Below, piece by piece: positions 34,248 to 45,700 of a stretch of 64,000 nucleotides of DNA. The position numbers were made by a program, and so were the translations under genes. Positions within the stretch are counted from its first letter, which is position 1, and each line of letters begins with the position of its first letter. The notes under the pieces are model-generated. The model saw only the letters and a list, made by a program, of their open reading frames with translations, was not told the DNA's origin and searched no databases. This stretch comes from Lentisphaeria bacterium. Its GTDB lineage: Bacteria > Verrucomicrobiota > Lentisphaeria > Victivallales > UBA1829. The stretch spans positions 62,001-126,000 of the forward strand of contig JAFTIQ010000022.1 in the NCBI GenBank assembly GCA_017456805.1, in the 5' to 3' direction.

Positions 34248-35235
34248 AGCCGTTGTGATCGGCGATGGCGGATGGGGAACCGCCCTTGCCCTTGTTCTGC
34301 TTTCCAATGGACACGATGTCACCCTATGGTGCCGCCGTCAGGAACGGCTGGAACAGATGAAGCAGTCCCGGGAGAATAAGTATTTGAAAGGGATCCCCCT
34401 GCCGGAACAGCTGAATCTGGAATCAGATCCGGCAAAGGCAGTGGAAGGAATCGATCTGGCAGTGCTGGCAGTTCCCTCCCAATACATGCGGGAAACTCTT
34501 TGCAAATTCAAAGGGCTGCTCTCCCCGGAAAACTATCCCATCGTCAACGTGGCAAAAGGGATTGAGAACGGTTCCCTGAAACGGATGAGTGAAATCTATG
34601 AAGAGATCTTCGGAACCGTAAAAAATTACGCTGTACTCTCCGGTCCGAGCCACGCTGAGGAAACGGCAAAAAACATCCCGACAGCCGTTGTTGCCGCCGC
34701 CTTCGATGAAGCAGCAGCAACCAAAGTTCAGCAGTTTTTTCTTTCCTCCGCCTTCCGGGTTTATACAACCGATGATGTGGCAGGAGTGGAACTTGGCGGA
34801 GCTCTGAAAAACGTTCTTGCCATTGCTGCCGGGACCTGCGATGCGATGGGAGACAATACGAAAGCGGCGCTGATGACCAGAGGAATCGCAGAAATGGCGC
34901 GTCTTGGAACTGCGCTGGGCGGAAAAAGAGAAACCTTTGCCGGACTCTCCGGTGTGGGAGATCTGATCGTCACCTGTATGAGTCAGCACAGCCGGAACCG
35001 GTTTGTCGGGAAATCGCTGGGCAGCGGAATGTCTCTGGAAGAGATCACTCAGGCAATGAACGGAGCCGTGGCGGAAGGGGTCAAAACTGCAATTTCCGCC
35101 CGGCAGATTGCTGAAAAGTATAATATAGAAACCCCGCTTATCAATGCGGTTTATGATGTTTTATATTCCGATCTTGCGCCGGAAGAGGCTGTCAGTAAAC
35201 TCATGTCCCGTGCTGCAAAAAAGGAAATTTTATAA
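34240..35235 (+). CDS. gpsA: NAD(P)H-dependent glycerol-3-phosphate dehydrogenase
   Basis: 331 residues. Reduces dihydroxyacetone phosphate to glycerol-3-phosphate for phospholipids. The Rossmann motif GDGGWGTALA is at the N-terminus; GPSHAEETAKNIPTAVV, ELGGALKNVLAIAAG, TRGIAEMARLG and GLSGVGDLIVTC are family signatures. Overlaps plsY, its product's consumer; the rhomboid gene follows after 10 bases. Confidence 0.97.
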   Translation: MSKAVVIGDGGWGTALALVLLSNGHDVTLWCRRQERLEQMKQSRENKYLKGIPLPEQLNLESDPAKAVEGIDLAVLAVPSQYMRETLCKFKGLLSPENYPIVNVAKGIENGSLKRMSEIYEEIFGTVKNYAVLSGPSHAEETAKNIPTAVVAAAFDEAAATKVQQFFLSSAFRVYTTDDVAGVELGGALKNVLAIAAGTCDAMGDNTKAALMTRGIAEMARLGTALGGKRETFAGLSGVGDLIVTCMSQHSRNRFVGKSLGSGMSLEEITQAMNGAVAEGVKTAISARQIAEKYNIETPLINAVYDVLYSDLAPEEAVSKLMSRAAKKEIL

Positions 35236-35245
35236 GGATTTATTC

Positions 35246-36100
35246 ATGTTTGGAAATCAGGAAAATATGAGACGGAATCCGGAAGATGATGCCCGGAGCG
35301 GCTTCCATGCGATGTTCGGATTGATCATTGCAAACTTCGTGGTATTTGTCATTCAGCACATGATGTCAGGAAGTGATCTTTCAGAAGATTTTGCTCTTTC
35401 CGTGGCAAGCATCAAGCAGCTGGAGATCTGGAGATTTTTCACAGCCATGTTCCTTCATGAAGGGTTCGGGCACTTTTTCTTCAATATGTTCGGGCTTTAT
35501 ATTTTCGGCAGTCTTGCTGCGCCGGTGCTGGGAGCAAAGAAGTTTCTCCTGCTCTATTTTGCCGCAGGATTGCTGGGAAATATCCTCTGGTTCGCCGTCA
35601 ATTGGAATCATGATAATTATGCCCTGATCGGTGCAAGCGGATGTGTTATGGGGGTCATTCTTGCCTCAGCAATGCTTCTGCCGGATATTCCCATGCTCCT
35701 GCTTTTCATCCCGTTTCCCATCAAACTCAAAACACTGGCAAGCGTTTATATCATCATTGAAGTGATCAGTCAAATTACCAATCCCGGCGGGCATACTGCA
35801 TACCTTGCTCATATTCTCGGGTTCGTTTTCGGTTATCTCTTTATGAGGATCGTATGCAAAGAACAGATTGCCTGGGATCCATTGAAAGCGTTGTTCGGAA
35901 GCAGAAAAGATCAGCAGAATGGCCTGCCGCCCGGATGGAAGGTTTCCGGTCCAGCATTCCGTCAACCCGGTTCTTCTGTTTCCAGAGATGAAGTCCAGCG
36001 GCTTCTGATCAAACTTTCCCGGGAAGGGATCAACGCTCTGACGGAAGAAGAGCAGGCAACCTTGCGGCGTGCCCGGGAAGAGATGATGAACCGCCGTTAA
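35246..36100 (+). CDS. Rhomboid-family intramembrane serine protease
   Basis: 284 residues from ATG 35246 (AAGG site); the longer frame overlaps gpsA. Six membrane helices. Helix 2 carries the EGFGHFFFNMFGLYIFG signature, the active Ser is in GASGCVMG and the active His in AHILGFVFGY. Such enzymes cleave membrane-protein helices in the inner membrane. A soluble C-terminal tail of about 80 residues (REGINALTEEEQATL) resembles the short tail seen in many bacterial rhomboids. Confidence 0.93.
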   Translation: MFGNQENMRRNPEDDARSGFHAMFGLIIANFVVFVIQHMMSGSDLSEDFALSVASIKQLEIWRFFTAMFLHEGFGHFFFNMFGLYIFGSLAAPVLGAKKFLLLYFAAGLLGNILWFAVNWNHDNYALIGASGCVMGVILASAMLLPDIPMLLLFIPFPIKLKTLASVYIIIEVISQITNPGGHTAYLAHILGFVFGYLFMRIVCKEQIAWDPLKALFGSRKDQQNGLPPGWKVSGPAFRQPGSSVSRDEVQRLLIKLSREGINALTEEEQATLRRAREEMMNRR

Positions 36101-36167
36101 GCAGTCCTCCAGTTGCCCCGGCAAAGCTCTGATTTTCTGAAAAAATAAAAAAAATTAAAATTTCCTC

Positions 36168-36220
36168 TTGCAAACAGAAATAACCGGTGTTATATTTTAC
36201 CAAATTGATGACACGTTTAA
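36168..36220 (+). promoter_or_regulatory. lacI promoter with possible operator
   Basis: TTGCAA (36168-36173), 17 bases, TATATT (36191-36196). Just downstream TGACAC-GTTTAA (36209-36220) is an imperfect palindrome centred on CG, as in LacI-family operators, so autoregulation is possible. Confidence 0.5.
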
Positions 36221-36250
36221 TCACTTTTTTTTGCAAGGCGGAAATTCTTT

Positions 36251-37315
36251 ATGAAAAAGAATATCACGATCAAGGATATTGCGAAAATCGCGGGGGTATC
36301 TCCAGCGGTTGTCAGTGTGGCTCTGTCGGAAAAAAGTTCCAGCACCCGGATGTCAGAGAAAACCCGGGAAATGATTCGTTCCATTGCCCGGAAACACAAT
36401 TACAAGCCCAATTTGGCGGCACGGGGATTTCAGTTCGGGAAATCCTATCTGATCGGGGTATTCCTCAACTGTTCCAGCAGCTATATTCTCATGCGCCTGC
36501 TGGAAGAGCTGCATAATTACTGTTATGAACAGAACTATGATATCATTCTTTATCCGACGTCCACTCTGGAACTGGAAAAACGCTCTCTGGAATCCTCCCG
36601 TTCCAGAAATCTGGATGGAATCATCACGATCCCCGTGGCAACGGAAGCCGGAAATAATGCGGAATCCTATCATCAATTTCTGAATGACGGGATCCCGGTG
36701 GTGCAATTGTTTTATTCCATCTCGGATCAGCTGGGATTCATCGGAAGAGATTATAATGAAACCGGGCGGGAAGCTGTCCGGATCCTTCATCAGCACGGAC
36801 ACAAGAGGATCGGAGTGGTTCTTTATGATATTTTCCGCGATCGCGAGCTGGGGCGAAACTCCAATATCTTCTATGAAGCTGCGGCTGACGAGGCAAAAAA
36901 ACGGAATATGGAACTTCAGACTTACAGTGTGGCGATCCCGGATGATCTCAACCATTTCCCCGGGCAGGAAGAAGGCGAAAAGATCCTTGCACTCCCGCCC
37001 TCCGAACGCCCCACGGCACTTTTCAGCAACTCAAACACGCTGCTTTACAAGGTTTACGGGGTACTGCTTCAAGGCGGGTTGAAGATTCCGGAAGAAATTT
37101 CCCTGCTTGGCTGCGGACAGGATTTGAACCAGAAACGGACCCTGCTCCCAAATCTTTCCCTGCTGATCCCGCCCTTGCGGGAGATCATCCGCGCCGCAGC
37201 CTCCAAAATCATTTTCCCGGATGCTCCCGAATCAAAAGGGAATCATCTGTTCAAAAGCGTTTTTTCCGGAGATTGCACCATTCAAACCCTTTCCAAAAGG
37301 AATATCAAAAAATGA
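36251..37315 (+). CDS. LacI-family transcriptional regulator
   Basis: 354 residues. The N-terminal helix-turn-helix and hinge read TIKDIAKIAGVSPAVVSVAL and HNYKPNLAARGFQ. The rest is a periplasmic-binding-protein-like sugar sensor (YLIGVFLNCSSS, DGIITIPVA, LLGCGQD). Overlaps the next gene (ATGA), so it heads and probably controls the carbohydrate operon to 48107. The effector is unknown. Confidence 0.93.
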   Translation: MKKNITIKDIAKIAGVSPAVVSVALSEKSSSTRMSEKTREMIRSIARKHNYKPNLAARGFQFGKSYLIGVFLNCSSSYILMRLLEELHNYCYEQNYDIILYPTSTLELEKRSLESSRSRNLDGIITIPVATEAGNNAESYHQFLNDGIPVVQLFYSISDQLGFIGRDYNETGREAVRILHQHGHKRIGVVLYDIFRDRELGRNSNIFYEAAADEAKKRNMELQTYSVAIPDDLNHFPGQEEGEKILALPPSERPTALFSNSNTLLYKVYGVLLQGGLKIPEEISLLGCGQDLNQKRTLLPNLSLLIPPLREIIRAAASKIIFPDAPESKGNHLFKSVFSGDCTIQTLSKRNIKK

Positions 37316-40300
37316 AACGTTTGCTCTGCTTTCTTTTCCTGCTGCCGCTCGCCTTCTGTTTTCCTCAAACAAAAATCTTCTATCAAAACCGGTTTACCGC
37401 TGACGATGCAAACTGGAAACGGGAAGGAAACGCATACTGGAGCAGGACGGCACGCGTCCCGAATCTCACAGGCTCTCTGGCGGTCAGCCGGAACAATGCT
37501 GAGGAAGCAGAAAACGTCACCCGCTGGTTCTCCCCGGCGATTCCCGTTCAGAAACGCGCCGTAAAAGTCAGTTTCTTCGCCGCAGATAATTATCTGGTTC
37601 AGCAGGATTTTTCCTATGCTGCCCATGTGATCGTCCGGGCCTGCGATCCCGCCGGTAAAACAGGAGATGTTCTGAAAACCGTATATACGGAATGGGATAA
37701 CTCCGTAAAATCTCCGTGGATGTGGGGAAAACGCACGATTGACAATCTGATCTGGCGGTATTATGAAATTCTAATTCCGGCTGGACATGATCACATTCAG
37801 ATTGAGTTCGGATTCCGGGGAGAACTTGTTCGCGGAAGCTGTTACCTGACCGATATCACCGTCGCGGAAACGGCAGAAACCGCCCCTCTTCCCTCTGCGG
37901 AACAAACGCAATCTCATCTGCTGGAATTAAGCAATCCCGCAGTCGGAGGACTGTTTTATGAACAGGATCCTTTGCGGTTCGATGCCTCCATCCGGGGAAA
38001 AATCCCGGAGGATGCTGAGCTGAAAGTAACAGTAACGGATTTTGAATATAATGATATCGGGACTTTCAAGTTTCCCATGACGGATGCCGCGCCCCTTGCA
38101 GATAAGAGTTTTTATGCCTCGGATGCTGCAAAAAAACGGAATCTCACACCCGGAAATCATAAAGTCAAACGGTTTGTTTTATGGGAAAAAGCTCAGATCC
38201 CGACGGGGATCCTTTACCGGATCAAAGCAGAACTGATCTCAAAAGAAAAGGTTCTGGCGGAAGATACTTCCCTCTTCGGAGTTGTGCCCATGCCGAAACA
38301 GATTCCGCCCAGAGAGAAACAAAACAGTTACTTCTGGACCCGTGGGCTTCCGGTGAAATATTACGATGGAGCAAGTTCTGCCGGGACCTCTCTGCAAGCC
38401 CAGGATATGACCAGAAAAACAGGTTCCTTCCGCAGCTGTGAACTCTCGGAAAGCTACAACTGGCGTCAGCTCCAGCCGGTTTATCCCGGCCCGGTGATCA
38501 TCAGGAAAAAACTGCCAGGTTATCCTTTGCAGACTTATATGCCGAATATTGAACAGGTTCACATCGCACGATTCATCCCGGAAGGTGCTCAGAAACCGAC
38601 AAAAAATCCCATTCTTTATGCAGGGAAAAAAGGGATGGAACTGATCGATTACGATGTAAATGCATACGCCGATTTTATTCTGGAATATATCCGTCAGAAC
38701 CGGCAGGCAATCGACTGGGTCGTTCCGTCAGGATTGGAACGCAGGCTCAATGACCGGGTGATCGCTCTCCAGAAAAAGGTCTATGAAGAGTGTAAAAAAC
38801 GGTTCCCGGAAATCAAGGTCGGATTCTGTATCAATTTTGTCACAGTTGCAGATTTTGACAAATATGAGCTGTGGAAGTATGCCGATTTTCTGAATCTGCA
38901 TCTCTACGGCGCAACCGCCGGTTTTCCATTCAACGAAAGCGTGATCCCATACAAAAATTACTACCGGACAAAATTCAAACGTTCCGCCCCGCCCTTCACT
39001 ATGACCGAAGGAGCTTTGCGGATGCCGCCCGGTCATATCAATTATGCAGCAGGAACCATGCGGGGGATCTGGAGTCTGATGGAACAGAATTTCCAGGGGA
39101 TCTACTATTACCATCAGGGCAATCTTTTTCCGCTGAAAAATCCCGATACAACAGATTTCCGCACCTCCGATCCGGGCAGCTCCGTCTATGACAATTACCG
39201 CTATCATCAGCTGGTGGACCGTCCCATCATGGCGCCGGAACTTGTGATGGAACGCGGTTACGAATCCCGCAGGTGGGACAGCAAAACATCTCTGGGCGGG
39301 GGTGTCTCGATCCTGCCCACCGTTTCCACACTCGTTTATTGCAATCTGATTCAGGATTTTGACCGTGCAAAGCTCCGGTTCAGCCGGATGCTCCCCAGCG
39401 CAAAAATTTATTGTTTTGACCGGGAAAACACCGTTTGCGGGATCGATCCCAGAGAGGGTTCGCCCGGGAATCCCATCATTGTGAACACAACAGTCCCATT
39501 TAAGCTCCGGGATATTTTCGGAAGAATCGCCTATATGAAACCAGTCAATGGAAAAGCAATCATCCAGACAGGAAAATATCCTTGCACGCTGATCTTCGAT
39601 TCCATCGTCAAAAACCTGAGCTTCAAAGAGATGAAATCATCCGGGCTGACTCCGCTTTCCGGGATGCCGGGGGGAAAATTGAACTTCGATCTGAAACTGG
39701 ATTCCATCAAAGATCCAAAGGGCATTTTATACATTTCAGGAACAGAACACTTCTTTGATATCCGGAAACCAATCACGCTTCCGAAACTGAAAAGCAGAGA
39801 ATATCCCGCAATTATTGCGCTGGAAAGCAATCAGGAAAATTATGCCATTCTTTTCGGAACGCTCAAGGTGGAAAATCCGGTTTTATGCAAACTTTCCCCC
39901 ATCGCCGGAAGAGAACCCGGCATGGAAGTGGTGATCCAAAACCGCTCGGATAAAACCATTTCCGGAACCGTAAGCTTTTTCAATGATCTTCTTTCCATTG
40001 CCCCGGTCCCGTATGAAATGAGAGAAAAATTCCGCATCGGACCCGGCGCAAAAGGAACGGTTCAGTTCATTTTCAATCCCATGATGGCAAAATCCAATTT
40101 CAATGAATTTGCCGACGTGACGGTCACGCTGGACAACGGGGAAACGATCGAGCTCCGGGAACGGCTCCACTTCCGGAAAGCAGTAAGGCTGAACAAACCG
40201 CCTGTGATCGATGGCGATCTCTCCGACTGGAGGCTTGAATCTATAAACCCGGTTCTGATGGAACGGGTCCGCATGACCGATCCGGATGAACCCGCACCGG

Positions 40301-40821
40301 ATTCCATGATGTCCCCCGGGAAATTTTATATCGCATGGCACGGCACAACATTGTACATGGCGGCAATCGTCAAAGATAAAACCCCCGTCACCCGGCACAA
40401 TGATATCTGGCTCTGGATCGATGACAATCTGCTGTTCGGAATCTATCCGTGGCGGCACTGGAACGGGGAAAAGTTTCATCCGGGTTTTTACCGCGGGCAC
40501 ACCGGACTGCATAAAAACGGCACAGCTGGAAATTACCGTGAACCGGATATCCCCGCAGGCGGATCTGTCGATACAAAACGGATCAAAACCGTGATCCGGC
40601 GGAAAAATGGTACCCTGATCTATGAAATGGCATTCCCGGAAGGAACACTTCATCCCTTCACCCCCGCCGTCGGAAACGGTCTGAGGATCTCTCTCACCTG
40701 TTTCGATGCCGATGGTTCCATCAAACATGATTACAAGGGACCTCTCTACTATTTCGGCGGAGCCAACGTGAACTTCCACATGGATGTAAATCAGTGGTTT
40801 GAATTCATCTGTACCGAATAA
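37312..40821 (+). CDS. Giant secreted putative glycoside hydrolase with C-terminal CBM9-like domain
   Basis: 1169 residues from ATG 37312, giving a signal peptide (MKRLLCFLFLLPLAFCF). Residues about 20-190 are beta-rich, possibly a binding module. A central TIM-barrel-like part (about 360-690) contains GFCINFVTVADFDK, ADFLNLHLYG and MTEGALRMPPG with Glu566 as a nucleophile candidate. Residues about 960-1169 are a CBM9/DOMON-like domain (PPVIDGDLSDWRL, IWLWIDDNLLFG). I do not recognise a named GH family. Exported, presumably acting on polysaccharide for the cytoplasmic enzyme encoded next. Confidence 0.75.
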   Translation: MKRLLCFLFLLPLAFCFPQTKIFYQNRFTADDANWKREGNAYWSRTARVPNLTGSLAVSRNNAEEAENVTRWFSPAIPVQKRAVKVSFFAADNYLVQQDFSYAAHVIVRACDPAGKTGDVLKTVYTEWDNSVKSPWMWGKRTIDNLIWRYYEILIPAGHDHIQIEFGFRGELVRGSCYLTDITVAETAETAPLPSAEQTQSHLLELSNPAVGGLFYEQDPLRFDASIRGKIPEDAELKVTVTDFEYNDIGTFKFPMTDAAPLADKSFYASDAAKKRNLTPGNHKVKRFVLWEKAQIPTGILYRIKAELISKEKVLAEDTSLFGVVPMPKQIPPREKQNSYFWTRGLPVKYYDGASSAGTSLQAQDMTRKTGSFRSCELSESYNWRQLQPVYPGPVIIRKKLPGYPLQTYMPNIEQVHIARFIPEGAQKPTKNPILYAGKKGMELIDYDVNAYADFILEYIRQNRQAIDWVVPSGLERRLNDRVIALQKKVYEECKKRFPEIKVGFCINFVTVADFDKYELWKYADFLNLHLYGATAGFPFNESVIPYKNYYRTKFKRSAPPFTMTEGALRMPPGHINYAAGTMRGIWSLMEQNFQGIYYYHQGNLFPLKNPDTTDFRTSDPGSSVYDNYRYHQLVDRPIMAPELVMERGYESRRWDSKTSLGGGVSILPTVSTLVYCNLIQDFDRAKLRFSRMLPSAKIYCFDRENTVCGIDPREGSPGNPIIVNTTVPFKLRDIFGRIAYMKPVNGKAIIQTGKYPCTLIFDSIVKNLSFKEMKSSGLTPLSGMPGGKLNFDLKLDSIKDPKGILYISGTEHFFDIRKPITLPKLKSREYPAIIALESNQENYAILFGTLKVENPVLCKLSPIAGREPGMEVVIQNRSDKTISGTVSFFNDLLSIAPVPYEMREKFRIGPGAKGTVQFIFNPMMAKSNFNEFADVTVTLDNGETIELRERLHFRKAVRLNKPPVIDGDLSDWRLESINPVLMERVRMTDPDEPAPDSMMSPGKFYIAWHGTTLYMAAIVKDKTPVTRHNDIWLWIDDNLLFGIYPWRHWNGEKFHPGFYRGHTGLHKNGTAGNYREPDIPAGGSVDTKRIKTVIRRKNGTLIYEMAFPEGTLHPFTPAVGNGLRISLTCFDADGSIKHDYKGPLYYFGGANVNFHMDVNQWFEFICTE

Positions 40822-40837
40822 AAAGGAGGCGGTCAAA

Positions 40838-42763
40838 ATGAAAAAAAGATTTCTCGCTTACAGAAGTTTCTATCCGGAAGTGGACACCATGAAAGAGTTT
40901 TCCGATGCCGGAGTGGATACCTTTTCCGTTATGATCTCCAACTGTCTCAACGCCCTGGGAACACCCTATACGAAATATCCGCCGGTCTGGACAGGAAAAG
41001 ATCAATATGATCTTGATGCCGCTGATGCCGCGTTTGAGGATATCCTCCGGAAAATCCCGGAGGCAAAATTTATCTGTTTTGTGGATCTCAACACCCCGCT
41101 CTGGTGGGCACGGTATCTGGGGGCGTATGGGGCACGGCATGACTCATACTATGAACTGGGAAGGATCGCCGGCAGCACTCTCTGGCGACAGGATACATTG
41201 AAATATATGAAGGTTCTGCTATCCCATCTGACAGAAAAATACGGCAGCCGGATCGTCTCCTATGCCTTCGGCTGCGGCGGCGGTACAGAATGGCATGACC
41301 GCTGCCGCGGCGCAGAAAGCCTCTTCCGTCTGAACGGATTCCGGAACTGGTGCAAAGGTAACGGAAAACCGTGGAACGATATTCCTTCCATGGGAAGAAG
41401 AGAAAAAGGATTGCGGGAATTTTCCGTCAAAGGGAAATATGACACCACCGGTTATTGGGCAGGATATGATGATTCAGAAGTTGATCCCCTGATCCGGGAG
41501 GATGCCGGAGGCTTGTTTTATGATCCGGAACAGCAGGCAGATGTGATCGATTACTGGAAATTCTGCAACGAACTGATTGCGGATACCATTGATTTCTTCC
41601 TGAAAGAAGCCCGGAAAATCGTTTTGCCGGAAGTGGAACTCGGCGCTGTTTACGGCTATATCACCACCGAAGGACAGTATATGCTTTCCTCCAACGGTCA
41701 CATGGAATATGAACGTCTGCTTCAATCGGATGCGATTGATTATCTTCTGGCTCCGGCAACGGATAGAGCCATCGGCGGCGGAAGCGGCTCCCTCTGTGTC
41801 GTCGGAACCATCCATGCCCGGGGAAAACAGATGTTCAACTCCGCAGACAATGAAACCTGGACAAGCAAAGGTCCGGATGGCGGAACATTCCCTCCGGACT
41901 GGGTGGCAATGCATAACGAAACAGAACTGGAATCCTCCATCAAACGGGAACTTGCCCTCAATCTGGTGGAAGGGACCTCTCTCTGGTTTTTCGATAAATG
42001 GGGCGGAAGTTATTCACCGGAATGTATCAGAACCATCGGTTCCATCCGGAATCTCTGGGAAGAAGAATCAAAACATCCGCCGGTCAGCAAAGCGGAAACC
42101 CTGATCGTCGTTGATCCGGAAAATGTTTATTATATCAATAATATGCATCCCAACTCCAACAATTTTCATCTCCCCTGGAAATTGAACATGAACCGCAGCG
42201 GTGCCCCCTTCCGGTTTGTCTCCTTCAACGATCTTGAAATGCTGGATCTGACAGGAATCAAAGCTGTGATCCTGTGTCATCCATTTGAACTGGATCTCCG
42301 GAAAAAAACGATCCTGAAAGAGCGGGTGATGAAAGAAAACCGGCTTGTGATCTGGTCCTATGGTCCGGGGATCATCAATGAGGGAAAATGGGATGAATCC
42401 AATGTGGAAAAGATTTGCGGAGTTCCCTTTGGCACTTCCGGTCTTGCCCTTCAGCAAATGGAAGGCTGGCGTTCACTTTATGTTCATGATCCCCGGGTGA
42501 TCACGCCGGAAAAAATGCGGGAGATCCTCCGTTCCGCCGGGGTCTGGATCTATTCTTCCGTACCCTGCCCGGTTTATGTCAATGAACGGATGCTTGGGAT
42601 CCACATCGGAAAAGCAGAAGAGATTGACATCACGCTTCCGGAAACTTATGCAAAAATCTCAGAAGTCTTTACCGGAGAAGAAGTTGAAAACACCGATCAC
42701 ATTTCCTTCAAGACCAATGGCACAGAAACCCGGCTTTACCGGCTGAAAAAAGAAGAAAGGTGA
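40838..42763 (+). CDS. Cytoplasmic GH42-like (beta-galactosidase-type) glycosidase
   Basis: 641 residues from the ATG at 40838 (GGAGG site 8 bases upstream); no signal peptide. An N-terminal (beta/alpha)8 barrel has a candidate acid/base Glu151 in FGCGGGTEWHD and nucleophile Glu339 in NSADNETW. Residues about 440-600 look like the glutaminase-like trimerisation domain of GH42 (ETLIVVDPENVYYI, LVIWSYGPG), followed by a small beta domain. It would hydrolyse imported oligosaccharides. Activity and linkage cannot be assigned from sequence alone. Confidence 0.75.
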   Translation: MKKRFLAYRSFYPEVDTMKEFSDAGVDTFSVMISNCLNALGTPYTKYPPVWTGKDQYDLDAADAAFEDILRKIPEAKFICFVDLNTPLWWARYLGAYGARHDSYYELGRIAGSTLWRQDTLKYMKVLLSHLTEKYGSRIVSYAFGCGGGTEWHDRCRGAESLFRLNGFRNWCKGNGKPWNDIPSMGRREKGLREFSVKGKYDTTGYWAGYDDSEVDPLIREDAGGLFYDPEQQADVIDYWKFCNELIADTIDFFLKEARKIVLPEVELGAVYGYITTEGQYMLSSNGHMEYERLLQSDAIDYLLAPATDRAIGGGSGSLCVVGTIHARGKQMFNSADNETWTSKGPDGGTFPPDWVAMHNETELESSIKRELALNLVEGTSLWFFDKWGGSYSPECIRTIGSIRNLWEEESKHPPVSKAETLIVVDPENVYYINNMHPNSNNFHLPWKLNMNRSGAPFRFVSFNDLEMLDLTGIKAVILCHPFELDLRKKTILKERVMKENRLVIWSYGPGIINEGKWDESNVEKICGVPFGTSGLALQQMEGWRSLYVHDPRVITPEKMREILRSAGVWIYSSVPCPVYVNERMLGIHIGKAEEIDITLPETYAKISEVFTGEEVENTDHISFKTNGTETRLYRLKKEER

Positions 42764-42770
42764 ATCCCCT

Positions 42771-45700
42771 ATGAAAAAATTGCTTTTTATTCTGTTCTCT
42801 CTTGCGATTCTATCTCTTTCCGCATTACAGAAAGATCTGGTTCTCCGGGTGGATTTTGATTCACCGGCGGCGATCGGCGGAGAATCGCTGGATCTTCAGC
42901 TCCCGCAATCCGGAATCGTTCCGGGCAAATTCGGAAACGGATATTATTTTCAGCGGAGCTCCTTCAATTTTCTGCCCCCGCAAATGGCAGAACCGGCTTC
43001 TCCGGAATTCTTTCAGCCGATGGCAGGAAGTAAACTGGAGTTTTCCTCCCAACAGAACGAAAAAATTCTGCAAGTGACAGGAAAAGGTTTTGCCTCCAAT
43101 GCGATCCCCGTTCAGCTTTGGAACAGAAGGATCTTTTTCACTCTCCCGGAAACTGCGCTGACCTATTCCGTCTGGGTCAAAGGACAAAAAGGTTCCAGGA
43201 TCACGCTGCAACTCTCCTTTGTTCCGGAAAAACTTTCTGAACAGCAAATCAAAGCCGCTCTGGAGAAATTCGCCGGGAATAAACTGATCAACAAAGATCC
43301 TGCCTACGCAAAAAAACTCCGCAGTTGCACCATCGGCAAACAGGAATTCGTTCTGAACGGGGAATGGCAGCGGTTTGCCGTTGCTGCACGGACAGATATC
43401 CGGGCTCTTCAGTTCCGGGAGCCGAAAGCTGTTATCAAGGCAGAGATCGATTCCGGAGCACCCGTTTTTTTCAAAAAAATGCAGCTGGAACACACTCTTC
43501 TATATCCCTATAATACAGAAGCTCCCACAGGTTTTCTGCCCGGAAACAGTGCCCGGCCCGTTCTGGAAAGCGGAATCCAGCTCTCCCTTGACTCCGTCAG
43601 AAAGATTTTCCCCAAAAAACAGGGAACCGTCAGCTTTTTTATCAGGACAATTCCGGAGACAAATTTGAAATCCAACTATTCCGGTTTATTCTGTTTCGGA
43701 ATCGGATGGCGGAAACCGTTGTGGTGCATGGATGGGAACCGAATCGTTGCCGGGTCGCCTCAAACACTTTACTTCCGGCAGGAAAACTTCCGCAAATGGA
43801 CTCATATTGCGATCAGCTGGGATGAGTCAAAATTCATCTATTATGTCAATGGGATCCGGAAGGGGGAATCCAAACGCACGTTTGCGGAGTTTCCGGAAGC
43901 CGGTTATCTTTTCTGTATCGGCAAAAATCTCTGGTCCGAACGGAGCGCGGATGCTTTGCTTGATGAATTTCTGATTTTTTCCCGGGCATTGGATCCGGAA
44001 GAGATCAAGGCTCTTTCTGCGGCGGAAAAACCGATTGCAGCTTCCATGGAACGAAAATCCATTCAGATCCAGCCGTTTGCAGTACCGGTCTTTTTCCGGA
44101 ATGATCCTGATGCGGGCATCACGCTGGAACTGATTTCAGAAAAAACTCAGGATGTCACGCTTGAAACCATCACAGATTTTCAGAGATTCAAAAACGCGGT
44201 TACCTTGAAACCCGGAAGAAATCAGGTCCGGTTCAAACTGAATCCCGCGTTGAAAACGCCCGGGGACGGTCCGCTCCGGCTGGTCATATCTTCTGATGGA
44301 AAAACGCTTTATGAATATAAAGGACGCTATCAGATCCGGGGTGCATTGCGGAAAGACCTGATCCGTTTTCTCTCCTGGGGCGGCGAAGGGGAAGTTCCCT
44401 TTGAATATGAAAAGAGACTCGGGATCAATGCCCGGAACGGTTCTGCCGCAAAAGCAGAAGAAATCATCCGTAACGGAATGTTGCTCTCTCTGGATCTGCG
44501 GAACCACCGGGAACTTGTCAGGAACAATTTCGATATTGAAAAAACGGCGGAAGCTGTCCTTCCCGGATTGCGGGATCTGCGGGATTCTTTCGCCTGGTAC
44601 AGCACCATGCTGAACTCTGAATCCATCGGTTCCTGGCGGTTCTCTGATTGGAAAAAATATCCTGTCCTGATGAAAATCGCAGAAAAGAATCTGGGGTTTG
44701 TGCCCCCTGTCGCAAAGGCAAAAATCAACCCGGATATGTGTCTTGACCGCGATACCATGCAGTTTGACAGCAATGGAGTTTATCAGCCGGGAGAAGCATG
44801 GAACATGTTGTATTGGTACCGTCAGGAAGGCGATATGATCTATCCCTTGAACCGCAGCACCGGAGCCGTGGTAAAGAGGATCAAACCGGATAATCTCCTC
44901 TGGACTGATCCGGCATCGCCGGGGCTGTTCCGCAGCGTGGATATGGGATCTGACTGGGCATATACGCCCTCCCTGATGGATGTTGCCGGAAGACTCCGTT
45001 ACGGCTGGGCACATGCTCAGGTTTCCGGGAAAAAATATCAGCCCACCCTGACGATGTATTACTGGACCAACAGTCAGGAGAAAGCTGTTCTCAACGGAAA
45101 AACATATTTCATGCCGCGATCGGTGGATGATCTGATCGCAAACTCCTGGGTTGCAGCAGGGGTTGCCCCCATGCATGATCTCTGTTTCTTCAACACCTAC
45201 GGCTGGTACGATGCGGAAACCAATGCAAAAACCTATCTTCCCATGAAGGGAATGGCGGATCAGTACGGAACCTTTGTCCGGGAGCTTTTCTATCCTGCGG
45301 CACTTCTTCTGAGAGATACCGGAGAACCTGAGGCAAAAGTCGCCCTGTTCATGCCGGAAGATATCACATACTACTCCGAGCACGATTGGAACGGTTACCG
45401 GGTCCGGGTCCAATGGCTCCGCGCACTTACTCAAAATAACATACATTTTGATTATGTCACACGGGAAAAATTCCTGAAAGACGGTTTGGATCAGTACCAC
45501 ACCATCATCGTTCCGATGCGGTCTGCCGCCTCGAAGGAGATCCATGAAGCCCTGCTCAAAGCCTCTGCCCACGCAAAAATCGTCGTCGATGACTATTGTA
45601 CCGCAAGCTATCCCAATATGATCAAACTCAACTACCGCTGGAACGGCTACGATCTGGAAAAGTTTGCTGTCTGCAGCGATTTTGCAAAAAAGCTTTCCGG